Source: Parietichytrium sp. I65-24A (taxonomy: Eukaryota > Sar > Bigyra > Thraustochytrida > Thraustochytriidae). From it: DNA of 64,000 nt. This document shows positions 31,201 to 42,756 of the stretch, in pieces. The notes below the pieces were generated by a model. The model was not told the DNA's origin, made no database searches, and worked only from the letters and a program-made list of their open reading frames with translations. Positions within the stretch are counted from its first letter, which is position 1, and every line of letters begins with the position of its first letter. The stretch lies in the NCBI GenBank assembly GCA_012862575.1, contig BLSF01000007.1, positions 682,001-746,000 of the forward strand. Reading direction: 5' to 3'. The translations under genes and the position numbers were made by a program.

Positions 31201-34200
31201 CACTTCTCTCTCTCTCTCTCTCTCCTTCCCTCCCCCAATAGCTGGCATGCTTTTAAGACGGTGACCGTACACTTTACCACATCCTAATCCCAGCCTGCCT
31301 CATTTATCTCCGTCCATGGGGTGAACTTACACTTGTGATCACAGCAAACTGATGTTCGATTCGTCTCCAACCTAGGATGAATCCAAAGCAAACAAAAAAA
31401 AAAAACAAGAGACGCAACGAACGCGAAGTGCCTTTTCGTGAGCTACATCGTCCACCTTTTGCCATGTCATGCCATGCCACTCCATTCCATTCCGTTCACT
31501 CGAGCACTGGATATCAATCAATCAATCAATCAACAACACCCACCACAAAAAGCCCTGCAGTCGAGAGTACGGGTACTCTGCAAACAAACGAGTTGCGCTT
31601 GATTTCACTACGCATGGATGGTGTGCGACGCATCGAGAGCATGTCTCAACTCACAAGTCGCACAAACCAGACCTGCGTAGGCACGCCTTTCCATCCACGC
31701 ACGAAAGAGCAGAAAGAGAGAGAGAGAGGGAGAGAGAGAGAGGGGAGGAAGACACGAAAGAAAAGTGTGCAGAGAAGTGTCCCTGCCTCACGCCCGCATC
31801 TCAGTTTGTGTCTGTGTCTCTCGTGATTGCACCAACAAAAAAAAGAGACAACAAAACCCGCTCGGCAGCTCTCTGGGCTAGAGCGGAAATGTAAGAGGCT
31901 CTGCTGATGAAATCAAGCCCCATCTTGTTTCCCACTCCAGCACCATTCCCCATCCCCGTCCGCTCTTCTTCTGTCTTCTGTCTCTCTTGATTCATTGATT
32001 GTTGATAGACAATCAACACCAATAGAAACGAATGAGTGCTCGGACAGCTCGGACGCTGGCCACACGCCGTAGCGCGAAACTAACTCGGCTCACCCGTAAA
32101 CCTCCCGTCTTTCCTTCCAGTCGACACTTGACAAGCTATGCACAAAAATTGGATCTGTGCAGTGATTGCTAGAACAAGCTGGGACTGCGAGCAGGGACAA
32201 GAAACCAACGTCCAAGAGGCGAGCGAACGAACGCGAGAGTTTGTTTGTTTGTTTGTTTGCAAATGGATCATGCAAAATCCAGAATGCAGAGTAAAAATGA
32301 ACTCGGCACAAACTCGGATAGCCTGGCTGGCGAGAAGTTGTTGCATGGACGGATGGACTGAGACTGGCCCGTCACGCCAGTCGGACGGCTAGCTCGCGAT
32401 AGCGTTCTCGACTGGTCCAGAGCCAACAAGCGAGCACGCAAGCAGCTGCAGATTTGCTGCCTGCGAGTCAAAATGATGGCCAGACGTGACAACACTGGCG
32501 TCGAGAGGGGATATCCTCTAATGCAACGCAACGCAACGCAGGCAACGCCTGTTGTTGCTGTCTTCCTTCGTTCGACTCCAAAGAGTCGCCCAGTCTCGCA
32601 AAGCTCTCTCCTCTCTGTTTGTGACAGCTTCGGGGCAGCGACTTGGTCCTCTCAGACCGGCTATCCCGCCCGCTAACCTAAGGCTTCATTCTGCAATCTT
32701 GCCGAGTTGGAAAACGAATGTTGGACAACCCAGATCTCTTGCGAATCCGAACCAAAGGCGGGCGAGGCGGCGAGAGAGAGAAAATGAGAGAAGAACGAGT
32801 ACAAAATTGTGCCGGCTGCTCGTCAAATCGCGCATGAAGGCTTTGCTTTGCTCTGCTTTGCGACCCGTCCCAGCGGCAGAGACTCGCGAACGAACGAGAA
32901 TGCAACCCGCCGTTCAGGCACAAGATGGCACAAATTTGCGGCCTCCGCGTCTCACTGGACACAAATAATCCTCGGGCGCTTGCGTTCACACTTCCATGTG
33001 CACTCGAACTCGCTCGTCCAATCAGCCGCGCATCTTCCACGGATCGATCGACCCTTCGTTCATCGATGCAATCGTTCATGCGGGCGCGTTCTCATGCGAT
33101 CGCGCAAGCAGCACCGCCACCATCCAACCTTCCAACCCTTCCAATCCTCCAAACCACCACACAGCAACCACGCCACCGCCCGCTCCACATCGCGACAACA
33201 AACCGCAAACACAAACCACAACCCAAACTCAAAAATCGTTGACTCACCTTTTCCCGGATAGGTTGACCAAAGTTGAGGTTTTGACTGGCGATTGATAATC
33301 AATGAATGAATCAATCAATCCACCTACCTACCCCAACAATTAAAAAACCACACACCACCAGGCAAAGCAAACCCTATTCGTGGGTCTTTTGCAGTTCCTC
33401 CTCTATGTTTGCGCTCAACGTTTATGACATCACGTCACACAAACCGCTCGCGTTAGCTCTCCAGTCGTAAACACAACGCCTAGCCGTCCGAGCCATCAGC
33501 GCAAAACCGAACGCAGCGGCTAGCGACGCGAATGCGGAGAGGGAGAGAGAGAGAGGAGAGGTTACGTAAACGGATAGGGCCTTGCACTGGCGAAGCGCCA
33601 AACACTGTCCATGTAGTCCGCCGCTTAGCAGCAAGCACCGGCGCCGCCTAAGAAGCTGCCGCAGTTGAACTGTGGCTCGAGCTTTGTCACGCTTGTTCTG
33701 GAGCGCGATTTCGCGTAAGCGATGCTGATTGGTATTTCGTAGTTCTCTCTCGACTGAGCGGAAATAATCAGATCGCCAAGCAGCGAGACGCCGTCGAAAA
33801 GCCAACAAAATTAGTTGAGCGAGCAGCGCGCTCCGAACAGCAGACGCGAATGCGCGCTAGAGAGGCGAAGGCTCAAGACCACAGAGTGGGCCAATCAATC
33901 ATGGAAAGACCGCTAAGGTTGCATCCTTGTGACTAGAACCGACTCCGGATACTTGCTGGACTACCTCGACGGCTGGGTAACAGCACCACGCTGCTGTACT
34001 CAAAAGCACAAGACTCATTCGCTCCGGATCCTGTGTTCCTTTTGCTCCTGCTGCTCCTGTTCCTGCTCCTGCTGGGCACTTTGGCGCCCTTCTCTCTCTT
34101 TTTCTCTCCAGCTACCTCGCGAATTGGTCGCCTGATGCTGGGAAACAACAAAGCACTTACCTCGAAACGCTAAGCACCGCAGTCGAAATCAGTGAATCAA

Positions 34201-37200
34201 TGCGCCGCGAAACAGTTGTGTAGCACAGGGACTGTGAGTACGAAACGCGATTGCTCGTAAGACAACCTAGCGGCTGGGGGAACGTTGCGACTATCGACTA
34301 TCGAGAACAAAGCATGTGCGACAGTAGTGGTGGGTAAGGATGAGGTTACGGAGGAGACCTTAGTCGAGTTGGAACTCGGCGCAATTAGACGGAACTGGGA
34401 TGGACTTACCTATTGGTTGGGACTTTGGGACTTTGGCAAATTCAACTTGTCAACTTTTTTCGCTTTTGCAAAATGGTCGTCGTCGACTTGGCCCGCGGCG
34501 GAAAAAGCTGACGGAGCGTTTGGTGACTGCCGGGACTGGACGGACACGAATGCGACTTGCGCCCTTTAAGCTCTTTTTGGTCAAGCAGTGTACTCACTCA
34601 CTGGCAGATTGTAGCATTGGAGTTTGTGCTGCCTTTACTTTTAGTTTGGACGGCGCCGGCTAGCAGTTGCAGCTTCATCGCAGTTGAGGTGTTGTTGCGG
34701 TGAGTGCATATTATTTCTGTGCCATCTCACGAAACCTCCCACTTTTTTCTCTGCCGCTGTGCTAGTGCTTCGCTCGTTCGAGTTCCAAACGGCCCAGCAA
34801 ATTTGTCGCACCGGTATTCTTTCTTGCAGATGACAGCACTCTTCATTTGCGGTCTTCGTGGAGCAAGTAGAAGTGCAAGTTGAAGTGAGATGCGCTTTTT
34901 CCCTTTCTTCTTCTTTTTCTTTGCATTATCAAACCAAGGAAGAAAGTGAGGAAGTTGGAGTGCACCGAGTTCTCTTCTACAGTCAAAAACTCAGAAAGGG
35001 TGCTGAACAAACACGATAGAGCAGCAGGTTGGCGCTGCACTCTTTTGAAGATGAGAGAAAGCTCAATGCTCCCAAATTGGCGCAGCGTACTGGTATATTC
35101 TTATGTCGTCGCTGGCTCGCCAAGGCAGGAAGGTAGGTACATATTCATTCACTCATTCACCCACTCATTTTGCTCACACAACACGTTCGCTGTCGATAAT
35201 TTTTCCCTTTCTACTTTTGCTGTTTCTTCTTAATTTACAACCTGTATGAACTTTGAATGACCGTGACTTCAACAGCAGGAAAAGAAAGAAAGAAAGAAAG
35301 AAAGAGGAGAGCAGATTATTTAATTGAACAGAACAGCAATTGCCGCTCTTCGAGCAGTTCTAGTCTCGAGTGCGATGAGGCGGCCGTCGGAGAGCCGCAG
35401 CTCGCGAAAAGAACAAAAAAAATTTAACAAAGGCGATGCAACTTCTTTCTGACTGACCATCCTGATTCCTCTCTTCTGTGCGCAAATGCAGTTTCACAAG
35501 AATGAAGAGGGGAGCATCCTTTTTGGCACTCACCTCTCCCGCCCATTACTGCAAAGCTAAGTAACACAGCGCAGTGTTGGGCGATGATGGACCACGAAAG
35601 CCGTATCGACGTCCACGATATTTATGACGAATAACAGTTGGTATGTACAGCACTGAAAGTGGGTCGTCCTTCTGAACGACAATTTCTCACTCTCAGGTCT
35701 GTGTGAAGTACGTAGTTTGGTTTCAATCTCAACTGACAGAGAAGAATTGCAGTACCAGTACCCTGCCAGTAGGCGCGGGACGCTCAATTTTCTCCGCTCA
35801 AGCCGGTTACATTCGTTCTTGCGGTTTTCTGTCTTGTTTAGAGTTCTGATCGTCTCGATGCTCTGCGCGACGCGAATTTCCTTACTTCCACAGCCTTGAG
35901 GTCTCGGGACCGAATTACCACACACTACAGCGAGAGCCCTGCCTTCTAGTGAGTTTGGTTTCAATTGCTATAGTTGGGGCTCGTTTCTTGCAGGCATTTT
36001 CGCCTTCAGTTGATGGGGATTATGGGGAGGCACGATGGGAATATATGGGAATGTAAAGCGGCCAACTAACTACTCAAGAGCAATAGCTAGCTAGCTAGCT
36101 AGCTCCGAAGGCTCCTCATCCTCAAGCTCCTCAAGAGTGTTTGCTAAATTCCAACTACTTTTTCAAGACCGCCCCATTTCACCACCCGCCGGACGGTTGT
36201 TGTTGGGGCTTTCTATTCAGAGCTCAGAACACATCTCGTGCTTGCGTGGAGCTTGTATTCCGCAAGAAATACCAAGAAGTGGCTTGTGAAGTGGTGCAGA
36301 TCCGGCTTCTCCGCGAATGTTGTCACCTGCTACGCTACTCTCGAGTCACATTCCAACAACAATTTGTGCAGAGGGATTCAAAGCTGTCAGAAGCAATCAA
36401 CGACTCTTGACCCACTCAGTCTGAGCGCCGCGCTCTGATTTTTTGTATTTTGTTCTGACTGTGAAATTCTGAATCTGAATTCTGAATTTTGATGTAATTG
36501 TCTGAATCAATTTAGCTTTAGTAGAGCTAACGCAAATCTGAAGGCTTGCCATTTCCTCAACGACTAGTGCTGGCCTCTTCTCTTCTGCGTGCTTTTAAAA
36601 ACAACACAAACTAAATCTTCCAAACCGTGAGAAACACGGGCAAACGGTAACCCATTGCGACAGCGAAATTAGCGTTCTAGTGTCCCCCTGCTTATCTGCC
36701 TTTGGCGATTCTGCCTTGCTTGCCTCGCGCTACGCTTTCTAACGCGACAAGTTGGAGCGGCCTCGCGGGACCGACTACGAACGGATACCCTGGTCTTGTT
36801 CCCGCCTACCTCAATTCCACAGTCAATTAATTAACTGTAAGAACTTGCAAAAGAAGAAGCGAGAAGAAGAAGCGAGAAGAGCGACTCAATAGGAAGACTC
36901 GGCAGGCTGACCACAACGGTTCGCCGCTTCCGTCTCCTCACTCCCAGCGCCCACCCAACTCGGGTGAGCTCTCCCTCCCATCTTCGTTCCAGCATCTGAA
37001 CCATGAACTCCGAACACTCACTCCGCTATGACACTTCCTATCGTAGTCGTCACAACCACGATGAGCCCTTCGCCCAAAGCGGCCAGACCGTTCGATTCAC
37101 AGTCAACTTTGAAAGTTGAACTTGAAACTAGCGCGATGGCGTGAACATGAACGAGACATCAGAAAGACAATTTTTGCGCAGCTTTCGTGTCAAGCGCAAA

Positions 37201-40137
37201 TTGCCCAACGAACACTCACGCGATCTTCTTACAGTCCTTACTGTTCTTACCCTCCTTACCCCACCCCTACGCCGCTCTCACTCTCAAATAGGCACCGGCG
37301 GTAAGGTAAGTTATACCAACAACGTATCAACGAGAGACAACTGCGATTTTGATACATGCGCTGGTACTACTCAGAGTACCAGTGATGAGGAATGATACTA
37401 CCGGTACCCTTTGTTGTGGAGAACGCCAACATTACTGTGTCGGATAACGGCCAAGGTACGAGCAAGAAGTAAGGAATAACTTACCATCGTTTTAAAGGTT
37501 GATTCATGCGCTGAAATTTGCGAAGTTGTCAGTACCGGTACCTGCATGTACGCTTGATTTACAAAACCCTTAACTAATCGTAATAGCTCCTTAGGCAGGG
37601 AATTCCCCCTCTGCAGTTGCTCGATTGTACCACTTTGAAGACCGTCTAAGCCTCTCAAGAAGTGATCTAACATAATAGAACATGATAGAACAAACATAGT
37701 GGTGAGTACCGGTACAATACCAGGACTGTCTACGCTGCGTAGAGTCGTTTTGCGATTCACCCAAAGGCCCAGCATCTACGACGAGAGGCTAATATGAACT
37801 AATCTTCAGGAAAGATCTAATCTTTCGCACTAATCCTCAGGAGAGATCTAATCTTTCGATCTAATCTTCTTTCGCACTAGGTAGCTTTTAATCATTGAAA
37901 ACAAGTTATAGCTAGAATTCTTAATATACATCTGTGAAACATGTTTACAGATCGCTAATTGCGGTACCGGTAGTTCGAACAATCATTAGGATGCACATGG
38001 ATGCACAGTCTCTTCTCTTACTTCTCTTTCTGCAACACACTCTACACACTCTACACACGCACATACCCGCACACCTGGTGAATTTGCGTTCGGCTTTGCG
38101 CCTCAAATTATGACGGCGATGAATTAGAGCCTCTGCGGCCTCCACAGGTTTATGAGTGGTAAATACTTTCCAACGCGGCACATGTAACGCCTATCGCGCT
38201 CTACGGCTAGCCAGCGTGGGGGTTAGCATGCCCCCTTTCGCTCCCAGCACTAGAAGAGAAACGTTTCAGTCCCAGAGACCCAGAGAGAGCATGAGATCCG
38301 CCGGTGTTGAGGCCCTGAGGCCCTGAGGCCCACCCACGAGCAGAATGAGCAGAAGATGAGATGGCTGGCTGATGCTCGCCAGGGCCCTACGACGTGCCTG
38401 GGCAGCTGCGTAAAGTGCCTGGTGCTGGTGTGAAGACTCTTCAGTAGCCCGCAGCAGTTCTCGGATCCCCCACTTGTGAGCCCTTTTCGGTTTTCTTTGA
38501 GGATTGATTGAGATTTCAAGATGATGATTGATTGATCAAGAACAGAGTTTGCAAAGATCAAAACACCCCAGTGCTGGCTGCCCGAGAAAGAGCTCGCTTC
38601 GATAAATAACCTCCCTTTCTTCCAATGAATCGCGTCGCTCTAAAAATCGACCGATGGATTGGCAATGTTGTTGTGCCGTGGTATATGATGCTCTAAATGT
38701 GCTGCGATGCCAGGTGGTTGGTGATTTTGCCAGGCCTGTTTTGATTCTCTTGGTGGACTGACTGTGAGTGGGCGGATACTGTGAAGGACACAGCGTGAGT
38801 TGACTAGTCGTTTGATCGCATCGAAAGTATCGCCGTCTGCATGCTGCGTGCAACTCCACATGGCGACAAAAAGTTGGCGAAGCACAGTTGAGCGGCTCAC
38901 TGGATCGGCGTGGCGTTTGTCTCAACTGACAGTGAACAACTAAAGGGATTAATCGCGTCGGACGCGAGTTGAGAAAGACTGGCAAGACGGTAACGAGAAA
39001 GGTATGTGCCAAGCTCACTCCTGTTCCGAGGGTAGTCTCGTCGAAGCTTCGACTTGAGATGGCTCCAATACAAAGAAAAACGAGTGTTCGGATCTCGGAG
39101 AAAGTGTTTTCTGGCAGAGATTCTGAACTTGAAATTCTGAGTCTTGAGAATCATCGATGGCATGATGGGACAAAATGATTAATTAAAAGCTTATCACCTG
39201 ACTTGACTGGCAATGGGATGATAGGAATTCGGGGACGCGCAAAGAGATGGTTTCGTTCAGAATTGGAACGTATGTTCTTCTTGAGCTCCTTGAGCAAACC
39301 GAACAGAAGTGCGTGCCACCAATAAATGTGTGTGTTTGCTACCTTCGCAAGGGAAAGAGAGGGGGGGAAAGGAAAACGACAAATTTCGACGACCCATCTC
39401 CACTGCAGAGCTGGAGCTCACTATGAGAAACAGTTCCCCCTTTCCATCAATGGCGTGGTAAAATCGCCTTGTCTTCACCCGCGTTTGTGAACCACGCTTC
39501 AAACACTTTTTGACCTATTTCGCGGAATAAATCTCTTTTGCTAAAAACAAGACACTATTTTTTGGATGGCAGAATTCCATTTTCTTACCTTCTTACGAGT
39601 GGGAATCTTGTAAAAAACTCCTAACATGAAGGCGCTCGCATAGGGTGTGTCTGCTTGACCCCTACTCATTGTTCGTTTGATGATCAGCAGAACAAATGTC
39701 CCATGTACACGAAGTCAAAAGAATTGCATCTTCAACTGACTGCTGTTTCTGCGATAGGAAAACGTGGGGCCCGCGCCTTTCACCATTGTACACCTCCCTC
39801 GCGACAAAGATAAACTCGTTCAAAGAGTGGCGGTTGCTCAACAAACAGCACAGGTGCGTCGTCATCACAACGGCCATCATCAGCTCGCTTGTGAATTTAG
39901 TGAGCACCAAAGATCCCTCTGAATCCTTCAAGCGCAAAATTTGGAAATAACATGATTCTGGAAAAAAGAGCGAGCACAGAGTTCGAGTCTTGACAGCCAG
40001 AAGAACAGCTCTACACCTCTTTTACGTGTTTATTGGAGCCGCAATTTGAGCCATTCACAGAAGCCGACTTCAAATGTTCAAGCTCGAAGCTATGTTCTGG
40101 CCACAGTATAAATCTCAAACTCCACAAACTTGCTGGT
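28235..40137. other. 11.9-kb gene-poor region rich in simple repeats
   Basis: No long frame here has both an ATG and recognisable protein composition. Simple tracts: ACAAACAA at 29335-29358, CTCTCT at 29370-29398, GGAGGAGGA at 29482-29505, ATCGATCC-type at 29714-29752, GATA/GATG at 29847-29882, ATGCC at 30958-30980, CTGACTGA at 31142-31160, AGAGAG at 31710-31742, GTTT at 32238-32260, GAAA at 35280-35305, TAGC at 36085-36104. The repeats thin out after 36.2 kb. A cluster of GTACCGGTAC-type palindromes lies at 37.4-38.0 kb, in and around a small open frame listed separately. It may hold intron-rich genes that I could not assemble. Confidence 0.5.
37398..37775 (-). CDS. candidate small gene, possibly spliced
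   Basis: The frame from the ATG at 37775 is open for 125 codons. Its middle reads DHFLRGLDGLQSGTIEQLQR and then NSLPKELLRLVKGFVNQ, helix-like and compositionally protein-like. Candidate introns also fit: 54 bp (GTATTG...TTAG) ahead of DHFLRG, 31 bp (37511-37541, beginning GTACCGGTAC and ending TTTCAG), and 50 bp (37435-37484, beginning GTAAGT). Because the unspliced frame is also open, the exon structure cannot be decided. The words GTACCGGTACT...AC.ACT recur at 37525-37541 and 37697-37715, on either side of the helical part. No family recognised. Confidence 0.3.
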   Translation of the reverse strand: MLGLWVNRKTTLRSVDSPGIVPVLTTMFVLSCSIMLDHFLRGLDGLQSGTIEQLQRGNSLPKELLRLVKGFVNQAYMQVPVLTTSQISAHESTFKTMVSYSLLLARTLAVIRHSNVGVLHNKGYR

Positions 40138-41718
40138 TCACACTTCACGGGGCGTGGCTTTGTGCCTATAACGGTGTTTGGGAAAGTAACTATGCAGAAA
40201 ACTGACAATGACAGCACAAAGCAACCACGGCACTGCAGTGTTGTAAAGCAAAGCTTGACTAATCGCTTCATAATTGTTCTCGCTGATACAATTTGGGCTT
40301 TTTGATCCACTCGCCGATTTAATGCATGCATGTGATGTCGTTGCTTTAACGTCATACCCAAATGCTCTCTCTGCAAGCATTCCAACGACGGGTCCTGCAA
40401 GAACAGCAAAAATTGACTCGAGGGCTAAGTGGTACCCAGAGATGCTCCCTGCAATATCCGCAGGCGCGAGTTCTGTCAACATAGGCGATATAGCGCCACT
40501 CCCAACCAAGGGGATCACAAACCCGAGGACTAGAAGGCCAAGCGCCTGAAATCTTGGGTTGTCTCGTCGCCCAAAAACCATGACCGTCAACGGAATCCGC
40601 AGTATATCTCCAGCCTGAGCAACAAAGATGCGACCATGATTTGGGGATCGCTTCGAAGCCAAATCGCCCAGGTAACCTGCAAAGATATGCCCGAAAACTG
40701 TGCCCAGATGAAGACAGTTGGAAAATAGGCCAGCAGATGCGCTCTCCACCCCTGCGCTTTGGAACCAAAGTACCAGAAACCCGAATCCACTGTATGGGAA
40801 CGTGCCGAATATGCCGTGCAGCATGATCAGCTGAAAAGTGCGCGTTCGGAATACTTTGGAAACGGAATGCGACCCCTCCGAACTCTGGCTCTTTGCTTGG
40901 TGTAAAGAACTACCCTCGCCTGCTTCAATTTGTTCGCCAGCTTCGCTTGTGACGCGGGCAGTCTTAATAAGTCGATAGCTTGGTCTGAAAAACAGGGTAG
41001 GGGAGAGTCCGGAGGCTCCTCCCATGCCACCAAAAAGAACGGGCATGAGAGAACCAGCCAAGAATGCTGTCAGACCAAAGCATATCGACAACTGCCTCCA
41101 CTGCTGATCAAATTTTGCGCCAATGTAGGTTCCCAGCATTCGACCAATCGCCTGAGACACTCGGAAAGCTCCAAAGTAACGGCCACGAGATTCGCTCTCA
41201 TAGCCTTGTGAGATGACGCTCCCACTCAGCGGGCGAACGAGTGCTGAGAATACACCGGTTCCAAATCTGCATAAAGCAACTTGCCAGAATGAGCCACTGA
41301 GTCCGCACAACGCGCTAAACAGCCCCATGCCCAGCAACGATATTCTCAAAAACAGCCCGGGGTCGTTCAACCTGTCAATTTTTGGGCCCCATAGCACCAC
41401 GCTGAACTTGATCGCCACTGCTTGTGAGAACGAGAGCCATCCGAGCGCACCTGGCCCTGATTGAAACTCGCTCTGCCACGCCCCAAAAAAGCTGCTCACA
41501 AACGCCAAGTCAGCAGACTCAGCCACAGATACCGCCAAAAGCGCGAGCCATTCTCGCTGCAGCCGCCGCTGCGCAGCTTGATCTTTCGCCCCCGTTTTGC
41601 CGAACAATAAAGTTCCTTTGCGTGCCTCGCTCCTTCTTCCGGCGTCGAACAAGCTCTGGACCTCTCTTTTATAACTCAAGCAACAGGAATCCACCTCTTC
41701 AACCTCACCAAACCACAC
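40138..41718 (-). CDS. major facilitator superfamily transporter, 5' end unresolved
   Basis: A 526-codon frame. About 12 membrane segments: LALLAVSVAESADLAFVSSF (TM1), LGWLSFSQAVAIKFSVVLWG, then the loop GPKIDRLND corresponding to the MFS G-x-x-x-D-R region, LFLRISLLGMGLFSALCGL, VALCRFGTGVFSALVRPLSG, and after a Ser/Glu-rich central loop of ~50 residues the second half (GFLVLWFQSAGVESASAGLF...). The central loop between TM6 and TM7 is hydrophilic, as is usual for the family. There is no in-frame ATG before residue ~131 and none upstream before a stop, so either a short first exon lies above 41718 or a non-AUG start is used. An acceptor-like CAG lies at the AGCTTGTTC codons near 41650. The substrate is unknown. 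Confidence 0.75.
   Translation of the reverse strand: MWFGEVEEVDSCCLSYKREVQSLFDAGRRSEARKGTLLFGKTGAKDQAAQRRLQREWLALLAVSVAESADLAFVSSFFGAWQSEFQSGPGALGWLSFSQAVAIKFSVVLWGPKIDRLNDPGLFLRISLLGMGLFSALCGLSGSFWQVALCRFGTGVFSALVRPLSGSVISQGYESESRGRYFGAFRVSQAIGRMLGTYIGAKFDQQWRQLSICFGLTAFLAGSLMPVLFGGMGGASGLSPTLFFRPSYRLIKTARVTSEAGEQIEAGEGSSLHQAKSQSSEGSHSVSKVFRTRTFQLIMLHGIFGTFPYSGFGFLVLWFQSAGVESASAGLFSNCLHLGTVFGHIFAGYLGDLASKRSPNHGRIFVAQAGDILRIPLTVMVFGRRDNPRFQALGLLVLGFVIPLVGSGAISPMLTELAPADIAGSISGYHLALESIFAVLAGPVVGMLAERAFGYDVKATTSHACIKSASGSKSPNCISENNYEAISQALLYNTAVPWLLCAVIVSFLHSYFPKHRYRHKATPREV
41667..41674 (-). promoter_or_regulatory. TATA-like box
   Basis: TATAAAAG on the - strand, overlapping the proposed 5' end of the MFS frame. 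If it is a real TATA box, transcription would begin near 41640 and the first part of that frame would not be translated. Equally it could be chance within the coding sequence. Confidence 0.25.
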
Positions 41719-42756
41719 AATAACAAAATTTGTTCTGATTCACGTAAATCTTTGCAAACGCCCGGAGTCTGGAGCCAACCAAAGCGAGTCGAAACTGTCA
41801 AAACTGTCGAAACACTCTAAACCTCGCTCTCGCAGTGCAGATACCACACGCACTTTGCCACCAGCGCCCACTTTCCACTTTCCACTTTCACTTCTGCTCG
41901 ACCGCCTTACTGGGCAGCCGACTCCCAGCTCTTTCAGTCCGTCCCACCAGCTCCAGTCCCCGGGGACAGCCGAGTAAGAGTACATACATTGTCCAACATG
42001 CCCTACATTGACATTATTCACATGCCCACTATGCCCACTCGCACAAGCCGCTTGGTACTCGAGTACCGGTATCCTTCGCACCACGCCGAACGAAGGATCA
42101 GCTCCTCGGAATTCCGACTTGGCGCTGTCTTCGCTGTCTCCACGTAGCATCGACTACACGCCATGACTGACTCTAGCTAGCAGCCGCATGTGGAGGAGAG
42201 AGAGGAGAGAGGAGAGAGAGGAGAAGACGGGGGAAAGGGGGTGCGCGCGTACGAGACTGCTCGGGGAGAGCAGAAGGGAGACGAAATTGCGGACACCACA
42301 GCCCGAGCTATGTAAGTAAGTCGGGCGAACTCTGTGGCAAAGTGTCTCCGGTCTTTGCGGACAGCAGCACGTCAAGTGTCTCTCCGCTTTGCTTGAAAGA
42401 AGGTACGTGGCACAAAGTTTGCGTTTGCACAACTCAGAGTTAAGGTTTTGGAGTTGGTGTTTGTGTTTGTGATTGTGATTGTGATTGTGATTGTGATTGT
42501 GATTGTGATTGTGATTGTGATTGTGATTGTGATTGTGATTGTGATTGTGATTGTGATTGTGATTGTGATTGTGATGTTCGGGTCGGCGCTGGTCCTCGCG
42601 GAAATGTGCGAGAGGGAGAGAGATGGTGAACATTGATGGCAGAGACGGTTGTGATAGTTGTGATGCTGACTGGGTCTGTGAATGGAAACGCGCAACAACT
42701 CAGAGCCAGTGCCGTGAAAGTGGTGCTGAGAATCGAAACTGCGTTGACGGGGAAAC
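41719..42756. other. divergent intergenic region with TGTGAT microsatellite
   Basis: This lies between the MFS gene (-) and the EF-hand/GDT1 gene (+). It holds a near-decamer GTACCGGTA at 42063-42071, GA-rich sequence at 42192-42235 and a perfect hexamer array (listed separately). No other gene seen; the long His/Asn open frames here are translations of the microsatellite. Confidence 0.6.
42468..42575. repeat. (TGTGAT)18 perfect microsatellite
   Basis: Eighteen uninterrupted TGTGAT units (108 bp) end 181 bp before the GDT1 ATG. The tract is purine/pyrimidine alternating in part (TGTG steps), so it may favour unusual helix forms. Expected to be length-polymorphic. Confidence 0.95.

Noticed and set aside
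33422-33808. 128-codon - frame, Arg-rich at its start
   Set aside because: No ATG anywhere in the open stretch and its second half translates a CT-rich tract.
35557-35964. 135-codon - frame
   Set aside because: No domain, no clear ATG context, and possible splice sites give no consistent exon chain.
38536-39163. overlapping - frames at 38.5-39.2 kb
   Set aside because: Three frames are equally open and none is protein-like throughout.
28235-40137. possible transposon remnant in the repeat-rich region
   Set aside because: No terminal repeats, target-site duplications or transposase/reverse-transcriptase motifs were seen; only simple repeats.
42154-42633. His/Asn repeat protein
   Set aside because: It is only the translation of the TGTGAT microsatellite.
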